This document shows positions 62,004 through 64,000 of a stretch of 64,000 nucleotides of DNA, piece after piece. The notes under the pieces were generated by a model. The model searched no databases. It saw only the letters and a program-made list of their open reading frames with translations, and was not told where the DNA came from. The DNA is from Egibacteraceae bacterium. Lineage in GTDB: Bacteria > Actinomycetota > Nitriliruptoria > Euzebyales > Egibacteraceae. Each line of letters starts with the position of its first letter. Position 1 is the stretch's first letter. The DNA is taken from contig JAUJNX010000001.1 of assembly GCA_030447925.1 (NCBI GenBank), positions 396,037 to 460,036 on the forward strand, read 5' to 3'. The position numbers and the translations under genes were made by a program.

Positions 62004-63399
62004 ATGGCGCAGACCCCCATCCTCACCCCCAGGCCGACGACTTCCCGCGTTGGTACCAGGACGTCGTCGCGAAGGCGGAGCTGGCCGAGAACGGCGCGTT
62101 CCGGGGGTCGATGATCATCCGGCCGTGGGGCTACGCGCTGTGGGAGCACATCCAGGCGGAGATGGACCGGCGCATCAAGGCGACCGGGCACAGCAACGTC
62201 ATGTTCCCGTCGCTGATCCCCTACTCCTACTTCGAGCGCGAGGCCCAGCACGTCGAGGGCTTCAGCCCTGAGCTGGCCGTCGTGACCACCGCGGGGGCGA
62301 GGAGCTGGCGGAGCCGCTGGTCGTGCGCCCGACGTCGGAGACCGTCATCGGCGACGCGATGTCGCGCTGGGTCCAGGGCCACCGCGACCTGCCGCTGCTG
62401 CTCAACCAGTGGTGCAACGTCATGCGCTGGGAGCTGCGCCCGCGCCTGTTCCTGCGCACCACCGAGTTCCTCTGGCAGGAGGGCCACACCGCCCACGCGA
62501 CCGCCGAGCAGGCGCGCGGGGAGAGCCAGCTGATCCTCCACAGCGTCTACGACGACGTCATCCGCAACGTCCTGGCGATCCCGTCGGTGCTGGGCATCAA
62601 GACCCCCCGCGAGCGCTTCGCCGGTGCGGTGGAGACCTTCACGCTGGAGGCGCTCATGCGCGACGGCAAGGCGCTCCAGGCGGGGACCAGCCACGACCTC
62701 GGCGAGAACTTCGCCCGCGCCTTTGGGATCCAGTACTCCGACGCGCAGGGCACCCGCCAGCACGCGCACACGACGTCGTGGGGCGTGTCGACGCGGATCG
62801 TCGGCGGCCTGGTCATGACCCACGGCGACGACCGCGGGCTGCGCCTCCCGCCGGCGGTCGCGCCGGTGCAGGTCGTCGTCCTGGCCATCAAGGACGAGGT
62901 GCTGGAGGAGGCGGAGCGCGTCACCGGCGAGCTCGTCGCCGCCGGCGTCCGCGCCCGCCTGGACGCCAACACCGCGCAGTCGTTCGGCCGCCGCACGGTC
63001 GACTGGGAGCTGCGCGGCGTGCCCGTGCGCCTGGAGATCGGCCCGCGCGACCTGGCCGCGGGGACGGTCACCCGCGTCCGCCGCGACCGCGGCGGCAAGG
63101 AGACCATCGCCCTGGACGCGGTGGTCACCGACACCCTCGCGGCCATCGACGCGATCCAGGCCAACCTGCTGGACGAGGCCGAGACGTTCCGCGACGCCCA
63201 CACCCGCGATGCCGCCAAGGTCGACGAGGTCGACGGCACCGGCTTCTGGCGCGTCCCCTGGGACGCGGTCGGGGAGTCGGGCGAGGACGCGCTCAACGAG
63301 CGCGGGTACTCGGTGCGCTGCCTGACCCGCGCGGACGGCGGCGTCCCCCAGTCCGTCGACGAGCCCGACCTCACCGCCTGGATCGCCCGCGCCTACTGA
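62004..63399 (+). CDS. proS: prolyl-tRNA synthetase (type 3), with two one-base frameshifts
   Basis: From ATG 62004 (MAQTPILTP) the frame breaks at C5 62026-62030, is restored as ADDFPRWYQDVVAKAELAEN, breaks again at G5 62293-62297, and continues as EELAEPLVVRPTSETVIGDA to the end (AWIARAY). Class II motifs (RPTSET, LRPRLFLRTTEFLWQEGHTAH) and the type-3 C-terminal zinc-type tail region are present. One added base at each site gives a full protein of about 465 aa. ProRS is essential, so the breaks are probably sequencing errors. Confidence 0.9.
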
Positions 63400-63473
63400 T
63401 CCGGGCCCCACCGCGGCGCGGGGTGCCGCAGAATCACCTCCTCACCCACGCGCCCAGCGAGGAGGGCCCGCCC

Positions 63474-64000
63474 GTGACCACCTACCGCAGCCCCTGGCCC
63501 GACGTCGAGATCCCCGACGCCACCCTGCCGGACCACGTCCTGCGACGGGCGGCCGACCACCCGGACAAGCCGGCGCTGGTCGACGGCCCGACGGGGCGCA
63601 CGATCACCTACGGCGAGCTCGCGCTGGGGGTCCGGCTGATGGCGGCGGGGCTCGCGCAGCGGGGCTTCGGCAAGGGCGACGTGTTCGCGATCTACCTGCC
63701 CAACGTGCCGGAGTACGCGGTGGCGCTGCTCGGGGTCGCGGCGGCCGGGGGCATCGCCACGACCATCAACCCGCTCTACACCGTCGACGAGCTGGCCCAC
63801 CAGCTGGACGACGCGGGCGCGCGCTACCTGCTGACCATCCCGCTGTTCCTCGACAGGGCCAGGGAGGCGGCGGGGCGCACCGGGATCGAGGAGGTGTTCG
63901 TCCTCGGCGAGGCGGAGGGCGCGACCCCGGTGATGGCGCTGCTCGCCAACGACGGGACGCCACCCGACGTCACCGTCGACCCGGGCGACGTCGTGGTGCT
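63474..64000 (+). CDS. acyl-CoA / 4-coumarate-CoA ligase-family enzyme (3' end outside window)
   Basis: From GTG 63474 (GGAGGG seven bases upstream); 175 residues are visible. TLPDHVLRRAADHPDKPALVDG, ITYGELALGVRLMAAGLAQRG, GDVFAIYLPNVPEYAVALLG and GIATTINPLYTVDELAHQLDD are the N-terminal marks of ANL adenylating enzymes. The AMP-binding P-loop is beyond the window. Substrate cannot be judged. Confidence 0.85.
   Translation, partial: MTTYRSPWPDVEIPDATLPDHVLRRAADHPDKPALVDGPTGRTITYGELALGVRLMAAGLAQRGFGKGDVFAIYLPNVPEYAVALLGVAAAGGIATTINPLYTVDELAHQLDDAGARYLLTIPLFLDRAREAAGRTGIEEVFVLGEAEGATPVMALLANDGTPPDVTVDPGDVVV

Overview
The window looks like chromosomal DNA of a very GC-rich actinobacterium. Nearly every codon of the clear genes ends in G or C, GTG starts and 4-bp GTGA or ATGA overlaps are common, and several families are typical of Actinobacteria (CGNR zinc-finger regulator, DUF2630, DUF222-HNH endonuclease). 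The type-3 prolyl-tRNA synthetase would fit a deep-branching class, but I cannot place the organism further from sequence alone. No rRNA, tRNA, CRISPR array or replication origin was seen.

Layout. 1-2.5 kb: a partial MDR oxidoreductase, an alpha/beta hydrolase and a 5'-3' exonuclease. 2.6-7.4 kb: a complete branched-chain amino-acid type ABC transporter (lipoprotein, two permeases, two ATPases) behind a leader with competing inverted repeats. 7.4-11.8 kb: a secreted four-repeat protein, CGNR regulator, VOC protein, flavin split-barrel protein, GIN-domain lipoprotein and SURF1. 11.8-12.7 kb: a VapBC toxin-antitoxin pair lying between SURF1 and a decayed copy of part of SURF1. 12.7-18.5 kb: a NarL-type sensor kinase, an IS110-family element with a structured upstream non-coding end, and aminopeptidase N. 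18.5-26.7 kb: transglutaminase-like protein, truncated haemoglobin, HxlR regulator divergent from two overlapping HtrA-like proteases, a three-gene small operon, an epimerase, a tRNA-binding-domain protein, a cNMP-domain/histidine-kinase fusion and small conserved proteins. 26.7-38.2 kb: GGDEF-EAL protein, CbbX-type AAA ATPase, NarL regulator, YcaQ-like protein, TetR/epimerase pair, ThiE, an FAD monooxygenase coupled to a degenerate metallo-beta-lactamase fold, and DUF488. 38.4-39.8 kb: a frameshifted DUF222-HNH gene.

39.9-46.5 kb holds a second branched-chain-type ABC operon with a fused permease-ATPase, preceded by a PaaX-family regulator and a LuxR-type regulator. 46.6-48.5 kb holds a secreted protein, signal peptidase I, a coding-like remnant and an HxlR/ester-cyclase pair. 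49-56 kb contains tyrosine/homogentisate catabolism genes: iclR-hmgA-unknown-ltrA on the minus strand, divergent from quinone oxidoreductase-fahA-comB-like on the plus strand. The comB-like gene is broken by a ~194-bp tandem duplication. Then come an APC permease and a PspA gene whose 3' end abuts a lower-GC island. That island carries one Fic-family gene that lost its catalytic core and has a small internal inversion. The window closes with a membrane protein containing a 15-bp minisatellite, proS with two one-base frameshifts, and a partial acyl-CoA ligase.

Three frameshifts (one in the HNH gene, two in proS) all sit in runs of five G or C where six would restore the frame. Homopolymer under-calling in the assembly is therefore a serious possibility. 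The most interesting items are the inverted and deleted Fic gene, the SURF1/VapBC duplication with its leaderless-looking operator-promoter, the IS110 non-coding end (candidate bridge RNA), the alternative stems ahead of the first liv operon, and the comB tandem duplication.
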